The notes beneath the pieces were generated by a model. It was not told the origin of the DNA, did not search any database, and saw nothing but the letters and a program-made list of their open reading frames with translations. 64,000 nucleotides of DNA. Origin: JAVVHH01 sp965199585 (GTDB lineage: Bacteria > Pseudomonadota > Alphaproteobacteria > Acetobacterales > Acetobacteraceae). Positions 1 through 7,780 of the stretch are shown one piece after another; the first letter of the stretch is position 1, and every line of letters begins with the position of its first letter. Both the position numbers and the translations under genes were made by a program. The DNA is taken from the NCBI GenBank assembly GCA_965199585.1, contig CBDASI010000002.1:868001-932000 (forward strand), given 5' to 3'.

Positions 1-31
1 GGCCTCTAAGCCCTTTAGAATTCGACCGACC

Positions 32-62
32 GGGCGGCGCGCCGTGAGGTGCGCCGCCCTTT
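32..62 (+). terminator. Rho-independent terminator of an upstream gene
   Basis: A perfect 9-bp stem (GGGCGGCGC at 32-40, GCGCCGCCC at 51-59) with a 10-base loop is followed by TTT. A TAA at 7-9 could be the stop codon of a plus-strand gene lying left of the window, but too little is visible to call that gene. The T-run is short, so termination strength is uncertain. Confidence 0.55.
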
Positions 63-121
63 CGTCGTCTGGCGTTAACGCGACGTAGGGCCATGTCCTA
101 CAGATCGATCGAGGGTCCGGC

Positions 122-1204
122 ATGGATGGTAGTTTCGGCGGAGCCTACCCGGCCACGGCCTACATCAATCGCATTGGGACGGCCGTGCCGGCGCATGACG
201 TGCACCAAGCGTTCCTTGGCTTCGCGGAAAGCCTGTTGCCCGAGCGGACGCGCCGGGTTTTCACCCGGATGGCGGACCGGGCCGGGATCGAACACCGGTT
301 TTCGTGCCTGTGCCCCGGGGCAGACGGGTCGTTCTCGCTCGACGATGCCGGTTTTTACACGCGCGGTGCATTTCCAAGCACGGGCGCACGGATGCGGGCT
401 TATGAGGCGGGCGCGACCGGGTTGGCGATGCAGGCGATCGACCGGCTCGAGCTCGGGACACCGGCGATCACCCATCTGATCGTGGCGAGCTGCACCGGCT
501 TCACTGCGCCAGGGCTGGATCAGCTCGTGGCGGAACGGCTGGGGCTAGCGGACACGCTCGAGCGGACGATGATCGGGTTCATGGGATGTTACGCGGCGGT
601 GCCGGCGCTGCGAGCGGCACGACACATCGTGCGGTCCGAGCCGGAAGCGCGGGTGTTGGTGCTGAACCTCGAGCTGTGCACGCTACACCTGCAGGAGACC
701 AGTGACCTGGAGACGGTGCTGTCGTTCATGCTGTTCGGAGATGGCGCGACGGCATGCCTGGTGACGGCGGAGCCAGCGGGTATCGCGCTGGACAGCTTCC
801 GGGCGCAGCGTCTGCCGGGGACGCAGGAACTGATAACCTGGCGCATCGGTGACCAGGGTTTCGACATGCATCTGTCCGGGCAAGTGCCGCCGACCATCGC
901 GACAGCATTGCGGGCCGAGCGCGCCCGCAACGAGGAGGGATGGTTAGGCGAGACGGCCGGGCTGCATTGGGCGGTGCATGCCGGGGGGCGAACCGTGCTC
1001 GACGCGGTCGAGCAAGGGATCGGGCTCGGGCCGGACGCGCTGTCGCATTCGCGGGACGTGCTGCGGGAGATCGGCAACGTGTCCTCGGCGACGCTGCCGC
1101 ACGTGCTAGCGCGACTGCTGAATTCGGAAGCGAAAGGGCCCGGCATGGCGATGGCATTCGGGCCGGGGCTGAGCGCGGAGACATTTCGGTTCCGGCTGGT
1201 GTGA
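122..1204 (+). CDS. Type III polyketide synthase (chalcone/stilbene synthase family)
   Basis: A 360-residue protein of normal length for a type III PKS. It would condense an acyl-CoA starter with malonyl-CoA units on one homodimeric active site in the cytosol. The catalytic triad is readable: Cys156 in GFMGCYAAVPAL, His286 in WAVHAGG and Asn319 in IGNVSSATLP. LFGDGATA (about 205-211) is the usual glycine-rich loop. The start at 122 is preceded by GAGG about seven bases upstream. The stop overlaps the next start as TGATG, so it is the first gene of a three-gene operon with a methyltransferase and a flavoprotein. That gene set resembles Streptomyces srsABC (alkylresorcinol synthesis, methylation, hydroxylation to quinones). 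The product here is inferred to be a lipidic resorcinol, pyrone or quinone; chain length cannot be read from sequence. Confidence 0.93.
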   Translation: MDGSFGGAYPATAYINRIGTAVPAHDVHQAFLGFAESLLPERTRRVFTRMADRAGIEHRFSCLCPGADGSFSLDDAGFYTRGAFPSTGARMRAYEAGATGLAMQAIDRLELGTPAITHLIVASCTGFTAPGLDQLVAERLGLADTLERTMIGFMGCYAAVPALRAARHIVRSEPEARVLVLNLELCTLHLQETSDLETVLSFMLFGDGATACLVTAEPAGIALDSFRAQRLPGTQELITWRIGDQGFDMHLSGQVPPTIATALRAERARNEEGWLGETAGLHWAVHAGGRTVLDAVEQGIGLGPDALSHSRDVLREIGNVSSATLPHVLARLLNSEAKGPGMAMAFGPGLSAETFRFRLV

Positions 1205-1890
1205 TGGATTTCCGCACGCGGAGCCCAGCCAGCGAGTGGATGGACGCGCCGGGGATCGATCAAGCCGATCTGGCGCGATGCCTCGACGATCTGGCGACGG
1301 TGAACAGCGTGACACTAGCGCGGCCGCCGACGGTCGGCTTCGTGCGGCGCGCTGCACGGGGGCGGGCCGAGTTGTCGGTGCTGGACGTCGGCTACGGGCA
1401 AGGCGACATGCTGCGGCGGCTCGCGCGCTGGGGGCGCCGGCGCGGTATCCGGCTGCGGCTCGAGGGCGTGGATCTGAGCCCGGCGAGCAAGGCGGCGGCG
1501 GAGGCAGCCACGCCGCGCTGGATGCGGATCGACTACCGGACCGGCGACGTGTTCGACGAGCCGCCGGGCAGCGTCGACGTGATCGTTAGCTCTTTGTTCA
1601 CGCATCACCTGCATGATGCAGACGTGGTGCGGTTCCTACGCTGGATGGAGGTCACGGCCCGGGTGGGGTGGTTCGTCAACGATCTACATCGGCATCCCCT
1701 CGCCTATTACGGGTTTGGGGCGCTGGCAGGAATCGCGGGTTGGCACCCGATGGTGCGGCACGATGGGCCGGTGAGCGTCGCGCGGAGCTTTCGGCGGCGT
1801 GATTGGGCGAGGCTGTTGGGCGAGGCCCGGCTGGAAGCGCGAGTGCGGTGGCACGTGCCGTTCCGCTACTGCGTCGGACGGCTGAAATGA
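1204..1890 (+). CDS. SAM-dependent methyltransferase, class I
   Basis: A 228-residue methyltransferase. Motif I is VLDVGYGQGDML (about 57-68), an acidic residue follows in LEGVDLSP, and VDVIVSSLFTHHL matches the post-II region of UbiE/Coq5-like small-molecule methyltransferases. The ATG at 1204 shares its A with the stop of the polyketide synthase gene (TGATG), which fixes the start and suggests translational coupling. Its own stop overlaps the next start as ATGA. Context suggests that it methylates the polyketide product, as SrsB and BpsB do in other bacteria. The substrate is inferred, not shown. FVNDLHRHPLAYY is a recurring motif in PKS-linked methyltransferases. Confidence 0.88.
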   Translation: MDFRTRSPASEWMDAPGIDQADLARCLDDLATVNSVTLARPPTVGFVRRAARGRAELSVLDVGYGQGDMLRRLARWGRRRGIRLRLEGVDLSPASKAAAEAATPRWMRIDYRTGDVFDEPPGSVDVIVSSLFTHHLHDADVVRFLRWMEVTARVGWFVNDLHRHPLAYYGFGALAGIAGWHPMVRHDGPVSVARSFRRRDWARLLGEARLEARVRWHVPFRYCVGRLK

Positions 1891-2948
1891 ACGTGTTGAT
1901 CGCGGGCGGTGGTGTCGCGGGCGCGGCGGCGGCCTGCCTGCTGGGGCCGGCGGCGACGCTGGTCGAGAAAGAGGCGGGCGCGCACGACAAGATCTGCGGC
2001 GAGTTCCTGAGCGTCGAAGCGGCGGAGTACCTGCGGCGATTGGGTGTCGACCCGGTGGCGCTGGGAGCGGTCCCGGTGGACCGGGTGCGGCTGGTGCATG
2101 GGGCGATGATGGCCGAAGCCACGTTGCCGTTCGCGGCGCTGGGACTGTCGCGGCGAGTGTTGGATGCGGCTTTGCTGGAGCGGGCGGAGGCGCTTGGGGC
2201 GCAGGTGGTGCGAGGGCGCACGGTGCGGCTGGAGGGCGGCGTTCCGGTGGTGGCCGGGCTGGGGCGATTCGCGGAACACACGCTGTTCCTGGCGACGGGA
2301 AAGCACGATCTACGCGGCGTGCGGCGGGAGCTGACGCGAGCGCCGGAGGATCTGGTCGGGCTGAAGATGTATCTCCGGCTGGCGCCGGCGCAGGCGGCGG
2401 CGCTACGCGGGGCGGTCGAAGTCATCCTGTTCGATGGCGGCTATGGCGGCTTGCAGGCGGTGGAAGGAGACGGGGTCAATCTGTGCCTGCTGATCGACCG
2501 TGACGCGTTCGTGGCGTGCGGCGAGAACTGGGCTGGAGTGCAGTCGATGCTGGAGGGGCAGTCGGCGCATTTGAAAGTGAGGCTGGCCGGGGCGGCGGCG
2601 TTGTTGGCGCGCCCGCTGGCGATCTTCCGAGTGCCGTATGGGTTCGTGCATCAAGGGTCGGAGGGGCCGTTCCGGCTGGGGGACCAGATGGCGGTAATCC
2701 CGTCATTCTCCGGCGATGGCGTGTCGATGGCGTTGCACGGTGCATTCCGCGCGGTGGCCGGGCTGTCCGGGGGGGCGGAGGCGTATCACCGGCGCGTGCG
2801 GGCGGACGTCTCGGGGCAGGTCGGCCGCGCATGGGCGATCTATCGTGCGGGGCGGACGATGCCGGGGGCGATGACCCGTGGGGCGCGGCTATGGCCGGGC
2901 GCGATGCGCTGGGCGGCCCGCCTGACGCGGGTGCCGCATTTGGCTTAG
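1887..2948 (+). CDS. FAD-dependent oxidoreductase / hydroxylase, PKS-linked
   Basis: A 353-residue flavoprotein of the geranylgeranyl-reductase / PHBH-type group. The N-terminal dinucleotide-binding motif is MNVLIAGGGVAGAAAACLLG. DKICGEFLSVEA (about 36-47) and the later FRLGDQMAVIPSFSGDGVSMAL block (the second FAD motif, GD with the pyrophosphate contact) are both present. The ATG at 1887 overlaps the preceding stop (ATGA), which favours this start over upstream in-frame codons. As third gene of the PKS operon it is placed to hydroxylate or reduce the methylated polyketide, comparable to SrsC. The stop codon overlaps by four bases the stop of the convergent phosphatase gene. Confidence 0.88.
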   Translation: MNVLIAGGGVAGAAAACLLGPAATLVEKEAGAHDKICGEFLSVEAAEYLRRLGVDPVALGAVPVDRVRLVHGAMMAEATLPFAALGLSRRVLDAALLERAEALGAQVVRGRTVRLEGGVPVVAGLGRFAEHTLFLATGKHDLRGVRRELTRAPEDLVGLKMYLRLAPAQAAALRGAVEVILFDGGYGGLQAVEGDGVNLCLLIDRDAFVACGENWAGVQSMLEGQSAHLKVRLAGAAALLARPLAIFRVPYGFVHQGSEGPFRLGDQMAVIPSFSGDGVSMALHGAFRAVAGLSGGAEAYHRRVRADVSGQVGRAWAIYRAGRTMPGAMTRGARLWPGAMRWAARLTRVPHLA

Positions 2949-3508
2949 AGCGGTGAGCCGTCCAGGCGGATCACGGCGCCGAACGGAATGCTGCGTGTCA
3001 GCGCCTCGGTGAGTTTTAGGCCGGTGGCGATGTGGAGGAGGCACTGGATCGGCGTCGCGTGAGTGATGACGAGGGTCGTGTCCTCGGAGCTGGCGAGGCG
3101 GGTCCAGGCGTGACGGAGGCGGCGGACCAGGGCGGCGGCGCTCTCGCCGCCCCCGGGGGCGGTCTGGACCGGGTCGGCTTCCCACGCAATGGTTTCAGTG
3201 CGGGGGAGAGCGGACCAGGGTTGGCCTTCCCAGCTGCCGTAATCCTGGTCGGTGAGGCGGTCGTCGGCATGTAACGGGGCGCCGGTGCGGGCCGCCACGG
3301 CGCGGGCCACGTCGAGGGCGCGGATCAGGGGTGAGCTGATGATGCGGTCGATCCGCTCGGTGTAGCCGGGGCGATCGAGCGCGGCGAGCAGCCGTTCGGC
3401 GCCGAGATCGGCGGGTTCGGCCAGCGGCGCATCGGTGCGACCGTGACAGATGCGGGCGCCGAGGAGCGCGCGCGGATGGCGGGCGACGATGATCAGGCCG
3501 CGCGGCAT
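2945..3508 (-). CDS. Histidine phosphatase family protein (phosphoglycerate mutase-like)
   Basis: A 187-residue branch-1 histidine phosphatase. The N-terminal catalytic motif reads IVARHPRALLG, with RHP instead of the common RHG; the catalytic His is present. CHGRTDAPL follows, resembling the CYGRTD stretch of CobC-type alpha-ribazole phosphatases. The second catalytic His is in LVITHATPIQCLL. The start codon directly follows the TAG stop of the zinc-ribbon gene (no spacer), so the two are probably co-translated. No cobalamin genes lie nearby, so a CobC role is not supported; a general phosphatase is the safe reading. Confidence 0.85.
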   Translation of the reverse strand: MPRGLIIVARHPRALLGARICHGRTDAPLAEPADLGAERLLAALDRPGYTERIDRIISSPLIRALDVARAVAARTGAPLHADDRLTDQDYGSWEGQPWSALPRTETIAWEADPVQTAPGGGESAAALVRRLRHAWTRLASSEDTTLVITHATPIQCLLHIATGLKLTEALTRSIPFGAVIRLDGSPL

Positions 3509-4165
3509 CTATCGACCGAAGAGGCGGGCGAACAGGCCGGGCGTGGCGGTTGTTTTCTGGACGTGGGAGACGTGCGGCGTGCGCGCCGGGTTGCGGAGCG
3601 CGCTGCTGATGGAGTGCCGCGCCAGGTCGGCGGCGGCGATCCGCTCGCGCTGGAAGGTGATGATGCGGCGCTGGTCCTCGTCCATGCCGCCGAGCCCGGC
3701 GGCGAGAGCATCGGCCTCGGCGAAGGCACCGGCGCGGCGCAGGATGTCGATGCGGCGCAGCGGATCACCAGGCCAGTCGGCGGCAGCCCGGCGGCGCAGC
3801 TCGGACGCGTCCTGACCGGCATCCTCGCGCAACCAGGCCGCTTGCAGGATCGCTTCCGCGGCGGCAATGCGGTCGCCCAGCGCAGCAGCGATTAGGGACC
3901 AGCGCAGGAAACGGTCCGGTTCAGCCTGAATCTTGGCGTCGGAGACGATGGCCGCGGCCGTGGGCGGGAGCGCGGCCAGGTCGGGCGCGGCTGCGCCGCA
4001 GGTGCCGCACAGGGCGATCCAGCGCTTCAGCGTGGAACGGGCGGGCTCGCCGGGTCGGCCGTCCAGGTCGGGGGCGAGCTCGGCGGTCGGCGTGCGGAAC
4101 GGCGGGCGGCAGGCGGTGCCGCAGACCGCGCAGTGGAGCGCGTGACTCGGGGCCGGCGCCTTCAC
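3509..4165 (-). CDS. Zinc-ribbon-containing protein of unknown function
   Basis: A 218-residue protein not recognised as a named family. Residues 1-60 hold a Cys cluster (CAVCGTAC, then CGTCG about 40 residues later) that could bind one zinc ion, somewhat like DUF2225 proteins. The middle is Ala-rich and helical (about 75-190) with spaced helices suggestive of TPR-like repeats. The C-terminus ends in LFARLFGR. The ATG overlaps the stop of the aminotransferase gene (ATGA), and the stop abuts the phosphatase start, so it sits in the middle of a three-gene operon. A role cannot be assigned. Confidence 0.7.
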   Translation of the reverse strand: MKAPAPSHALHCAVCGTACRPPFRTPTAELAPDLDGRPGEPARSTLKRWIALCGTCGAAAPDLAALPPTAAAIVSDAKIQAEPDRFLRWSLIAAALGDRIAAAEAILQAAWLREDAGQDASELRRRAAADWPGDPLRRIDILRRAGAFAEADALAAGLGGMDEDQRRIITFQRERIAAADLARHSISSALRNPARTPHVSHVQKTTATPGLFARLFGR

Positions 4166-5303
4166 CGCGATTGCAGTCCGGTGCGGAGACGCTGCATGGC
4201 GCGTTCCATGTGCGGGCCGGCTTGGGCGAAGCAGAGGCGGAGATAGCCCTCGCCACCGGGCCCGAAGGCGATGCCGGGCGCGAGCGCGACGCCATGGTCA
4301 TGGACGAGACGGAGCGCGAGGTCCAGGCTATCGGTCAGGCCGTCGACGGCGATGAAGGCGTAGAACGCGCCGTCGGGCGGGGCTAGGCGGATGCCGTTCA
4401 GGCCCTGCAGAACGGCGAGCGCCATCGCCCTCCCCTGGGCGCAGTGGGCGCGGAAGGCGGCGACGAAGCCGCTGTCGGCCAAAGCGGCCAGGGCGCTGGC
4501 GTGGGTAAAGGGCGGGCTGCCGCTCTGGGTGACTTCGACAATTTCGGCAATGGCATCGCGGGTGCCGTCGGGGATCACCATCCAGCCGAGGCGCCAACCG
4601 GTCATCGCCCAGGCCTTGCTGAAGCAGTTGCAGACGAAGACGCAGTCGTCGGGCGTGGCGATGTCGAGCAGGGAGGGCGCGGCAGACCGATCGTCGTAGA
4701 TCAGCCGTGAATAGACCTCGTCGGAGATGAGCCAGACGCCGTGATGGCGGCACATATCAAGAAGCGCCGTGAGTTCGGCCAAGCTGGCGGTCCAGCCGGT
4801 CGGATTGTTCGGAGAGTTTAGGATGAAGGCGCGGGCGTCGGCGAGCAGGGTGTCGAGGCGGGCGAGGTCGAGGCTGAAGCTGCCGTCGCGCGGGTGATCG
4901 AGGTCGAGGTTGGAGAGGGTGGCGCCGCCGAGGCGGGCGGCGTTGGCCGGGTTGGGCCAAGCAGGGCCGTGGAGGACGACGCGGTCACCGGACTTTACAG
5001 TTGCGGCGAGGCCGATGTTGACGGCAGTCATGCCGGAGCTGGTGATTTGGATGCGGGTCTGGGGACGGCGTGCTCAAGCAGGTCGGTGACATAGTGCGCC
5101 AATGCATGTCGCAAGGCGGGGACGCCGCGGACGGCGGGATACAGCGCGTAGCCGCGCCCAATCGCGTCGATCATGGCTTCCGCGACGGCGGGCGGGAAGC
5201 GCTGGTCGTTTTCGCCGAAGCAGAGAAATTCGGTATCGGGGCTGGCGAAGGCGGCTCGGGCGACGGTTATGATCCGGGACGGCTCAAGAGCTGCAATATC
5301 CAT
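4162..5303 (-). pseudogene. Class I/II PLP-dependent aminotransferase with a frameshift
   Basis: Two reading frames together encode one aminotransferase of about 380 residues. The N-terminal part (5303 down to about 5060) reads MDIAALEPSRIITVARAAF, then GYALYPAVRGVPALRHAL. The remainder (from about 5059) begins RIQITSSGMTAVN and continues to 4162. The internal frame contains the PLP lysine in FSKAWAMTGWRLGW and SPNNPTGW. The frames differ by one base at a C/G-rich stretch near 5053-5065, so a single missing base explains the break. This may be a true pseudogene or a sequencing or assembly error; all family motifs are intact, which favours the latter. ATG 5303 is chosen over a TTG at 5339. The gene heads the operon with the zinc-ribbon and phosphatase genes. 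Confidence 0.8.
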
Positions 5304-5429
5304 GGCGGCAGAGTGCCCGCGTGGTGGGTGAGGTGGCAAGTGGCGGGCTCTCGATGTCGGCTTACTTTACACTTTTAGATCGGGCCGTTGGCCGCTCCCC
5401 GTTAAAGCATTGTGCTGCAAGAAGAGTTT

Positions 5430-5449
5430 TGCATGGCACGTGGCATGCA
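5430..5449. promoter_or_regulatory. 20-bp near-perfect palindrome, possible operator
   Basis: TGCATGGCACGTGGCATGCA is a dyad centred on CACGTG with a single mismatched pair. It lies in the 261-base divergent gap between the aminotransferase start (5303) and the PEP-CTERM gene (5565), in a locally AT-richer stretch. Size and symmetry suit a dimeric regulator, for example of LuxR or TetR type, but which regulator and which gene it controls are unknown. The rest of the gap shows no convincing gene. Confidence 0.4.
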
Positions 5450-5564
5450 TTAGTTGGCCGGCACAGGTAGACGCTGACGGATGATCCCGATGCTAAGCAG
5501 GGGCACCAAGGTCAGGCTCCCCCATTGATCTTGGTATAACGACAGTCTTCGATGGAGAGAGAAC

Positions 5565-6200
5565 ATGACGCTACGTAATACGCTTCTGGCCGCGGCCGCA
5601 GTCATCGGCACGTTGGTCGGCGCCGGTTCGGCCCAGGCCAGCATCATCGCCACGCTGAACAGCATCAGCAATTCGACGAGCCACACTGGCGCGTTCGACT
5701 TCAGCTACAGTGCCACGTTGGCGGCTGACGAGCAGATCACCACCGGTTCGTACCTGACCCTGTATGACTGGGGCGCAGCGCTGAACCCGGTTCCGACGTC
5801 GGCCACGGGCTACATGAACTCGAACTTCGCGTTCTCGCAGCAGCTGTCTGGCCCGACGCCGGCCCTGACATCGCCGACGGATAGCGCCAGCGTGCTGAAC
5901 GTCGTCGCGCGATACACCGGCAGCGGCCTTAACGGGACCGCGCTCGGCAACGGCGCGACCGGCAACCTCGGCACGTTTGTGCTGACCTCGCCGTTGGGCG
6001 GTAGCAACTCGATGGGCCTACAGGCTTCGTCCGCGCAGCACTACAACCCGGGCAATGCGGCGCTGAACGGCACGTTTGACTCGAACGTGACGACCACCTC
6101 GGTCCCGGCCGCGGCGTCGGTTCCCGAGCCGGCGTCGCTCGCCCTGCTGGGTGGCACGTTGGCCCTGGTCGGCGTCGCCCGTCGTCGTCGCAACTCCTAA
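5565..6200 (+). CDS. PEP-CTERM sorting-domain protein
   Basis: A 211-residue exported protein. A Sec signal peptide (MTLRNTLLAAAAVIGTLVGAGSAQA, cleavage after about residue 25) is followed by a Ser/Thr/Asn-rich, low-charge extracellular region. The C-terminus is a textbook PEP-CTERM tail: VPEPASLALLGG, a hydrophobic stretch and the basic end ARRRRNS (about 186-211). PEP-CTERM proteins are recognised by an exosortase (EpsH family) and are typically linked to exopolysaccharide or biofilm matrix. No exosortase lies in this window. A GGAGAGAG ribosome site precedes the ATG, and a strong terminator follows, so it is probably monocistronic. The mature domain is not recognised. Confidence 0.9.
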   Translation: MTLRNTLLAAAAVIGTLVGAGSAQASIIATLNSISNSTSHTGAFDFSYSATLAADEQITTGSYLTLYDWGAALNPVPTSATGYMNSNFAFSQQLSGPTPALTSPTDSASVLNVVARYTGSGLNGTALGNGATGNLGTFVLTSPLGGSNSMGLQASSAQHYNPGNAALNGTFDSNVTTTSVPAAASVPEPASLALLGGTLALVGVARRRRNS

Positions 6201-6208
6201 TCGTTACC

Positions 6209-6263
6209 GGAGGCGTTCGCGCCTCCACCGAGGGAGCGGTCAGGAGGCCGCTCCCTTTTTTTT
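6209..6263 (+). terminator. Double hairpin terminator after the PEP-CTERM gene
   Basis: A 7-bp hairpin with a UUCG tetraloop (6209-6226) is followed by a second hairpin (GGGAGCGG 6232-6239, CCGCTCCC 6248-6255) and eight T residues (6256-6263). The second is a canonical intrinsic terminator. Confidence 0.9.
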
Positions 6264-6318
6264 GCCTAATTCATCGTGCTACTGATGCCTAATCGATTGA
6301 GTTCCGGAGACCGCTGAG

Positions 6319-7686
6319 ATGACGACGAGAACATGGAATGGCGCGACCGACGCGTTTTCGAATGGCAATGATTGGTCCCCGGCCGGCATACCGACCAGCG
6401 GCGACGTTGCCATCATCAACTCGGGAACCGTCACGGCCACCGGCAACGACCTGACCGGCAACCTGGCGGTTCAGGTCACGTCAGGTGCGGCAACGACCAT
6501 CCTCGTCCTGGCAGACACGACGAACCAGGCTAGCAGCATGATCTCGACCAGCGCTAACGGCGCGGCCAATCTGACGCTTGGGATCCAAGGCAACGTCCAG
6601 AACACAGGCGTGGCCAACTTCCTGGCGAGCGGCTCTGGCAACAACATTATTGGTTTCCTCGATCCGGCGAGCGGGTCGAGCGTGTTGACCAATACCGGCG
6701 TACTCGGCTTCGACACGTCGATCTCGCAGATGCGCAATTTCGGCCAGCAGAACAACTCGCTCGTCAACAACGGCGTCTTAGCATTGTATGACTCGACGCC
6801 GGGGACCACCAAGCTCGTCTATGACACCGTCCCGGTCAGCGGCACGGGCGTGATCCGGGTTGGGGCTGGCTATACGTTCCAGTCGACGAGCACGATCTCG
6901 GGGCAGAACATCTATCTGCAGGCCGCCAACGGCGTCGGCGCCAACGTCGAGTTCGACAACGCGGTCGGCAATACGAGCGTCATTTCGAACTTCACCGCCT
7001 CGGACCAGATCATCCTGACAACGCAGCCATTCAACGCGACCGGGATTGCTACGTCCAACGGCAACACCGTGGTGAACTTCTCGAACAACGGCACGATCGT
7101 CGGCCTGTTCACTCTGCAGGGCACGTACGCGGCGAACCAGATCAACATCTCCAGCTTCACATCGTCCTCCGGCGCGATTGAGAATTTCATCAAGACGTCG
7201 GTTGCGGACACGACCATCACCGGCGCGGTATATCGGTTTTTCGACAAGAACACCGGTACGCATTTCTTCACGTCCGATGCGGGTGAGAAGAACAACGTCG
7301 TTGCCAATCTGCCGAATTACGTGGAGGAGACCAACGGCTTCGGTAACGTCGTCCAGACCGACCCGAATTCGCAGGCGGTATTCCGCTTCTTCGATACGAA
7401 ATACGGCACGCATTTCTTCACTGCGAGCACTACGGAGCGCGATCAGGTCATCGCCACGCGGTCGGACCTGACTTATGAGCCGGGCAGCACCTTCTACGAG
7501 AACACGGTCAATATTCCGGGCGACTCCGCCGTATACCGTTTCTTCGACAGCAAGTTTGGTACGCATTTTTACACGGGCGACCAGAACGAGTTCAAGGGGA
7601 TCACCACGCCGGGAACTTCTACCTATCGCGCCGACCTCACCTATGAGGGCGTTAGCTTCTACGCACCGAAGGGTCAGTTCGCCTAA
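6319..7686 (+). CDS. Secreted-type protein with three DUF5648 repeats
   Basis: A 455-residue acidic protein rich in Asn, Thr, Ser and Gly. Residues 1-300 look like an extracellular beta-helix/adhesin region (it opens TWNGATDAFSNGNDWSPAG and has many GN and TNTG turns). Three repeats follow at about 303, 353 and 404. Each begins AVYRFFD or AVFRFFD, then GTHFFT or GTHFYT, and the last ends LTYEGVSFYA; this is the DUF5648 repeat pattern. There is no signal peptide or membrane segment, so export by a type I secretion system through a C-terminal signal is plausible but unproven. Codon use has lower GC than neighbouring genes. It lies between two terminators and is probably transcribed alone. Its function is not known. 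Confidence 0.85.
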   Translation: MTTRTWNGATDAFSNGNDWSPAGIPTSGDVAIINSGTVTATGNDLTGNLAVQVTSGAATTILVLADTTNQASSMISTSANGAANLTLGIQGNVQNTGVANFLASGSGNNIIGFLDPASGSSVLTNTGVLGFDTSISQMRNFGQQNNSLVNNGVLALYDSTPGTTKLVYDTVPVSGTGVIRVGAGYTFQSTSTISGQNIYLQAANGVGANVEFDNAVGNTSVISNFTASDQIILTTQPFNATGIATSNGNTVVNFSNNGTIVGLFTLQGTYAANQINISSFTSSSGAIENFIKTSVADTTITGAVYRFFDKNTGTHFFTSDAGEKNNVVANLPNYVEETNGFGNVVQTDPNSQAVFRFFDTKYGTHFFTASTTERDQVIATRSDLTYEPGSTFYENTVNIPGDSAVYRFFDSKFGTHFYTGDQNEFKGITTPGTSTYRADLTYEGVSFYAPKGQFA

Positions 7687-7744
7687 CACGGTCCACCGGG
7701 TCGGCGTAATATCCGCCGCCGCTGATTAGCGCGTCGCCTCTCGA

Positions 7745-7780
7745 GAGGCGGCAGCTCCCGATGGAGTGGCCGCCTCTTTT
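7745..7780 (+). terminator. Intrinsic terminator after the DUF5648 gene
   Basis: A perfect 8-bp stem (GAGGCGGC 7745-7752, GCCGCCTC 7769-7776) is followed by TTTT. It sits exactly at the end of the convergent glycosyltransferase gene, so it separates the two transcripts. Confidence 0.8.
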
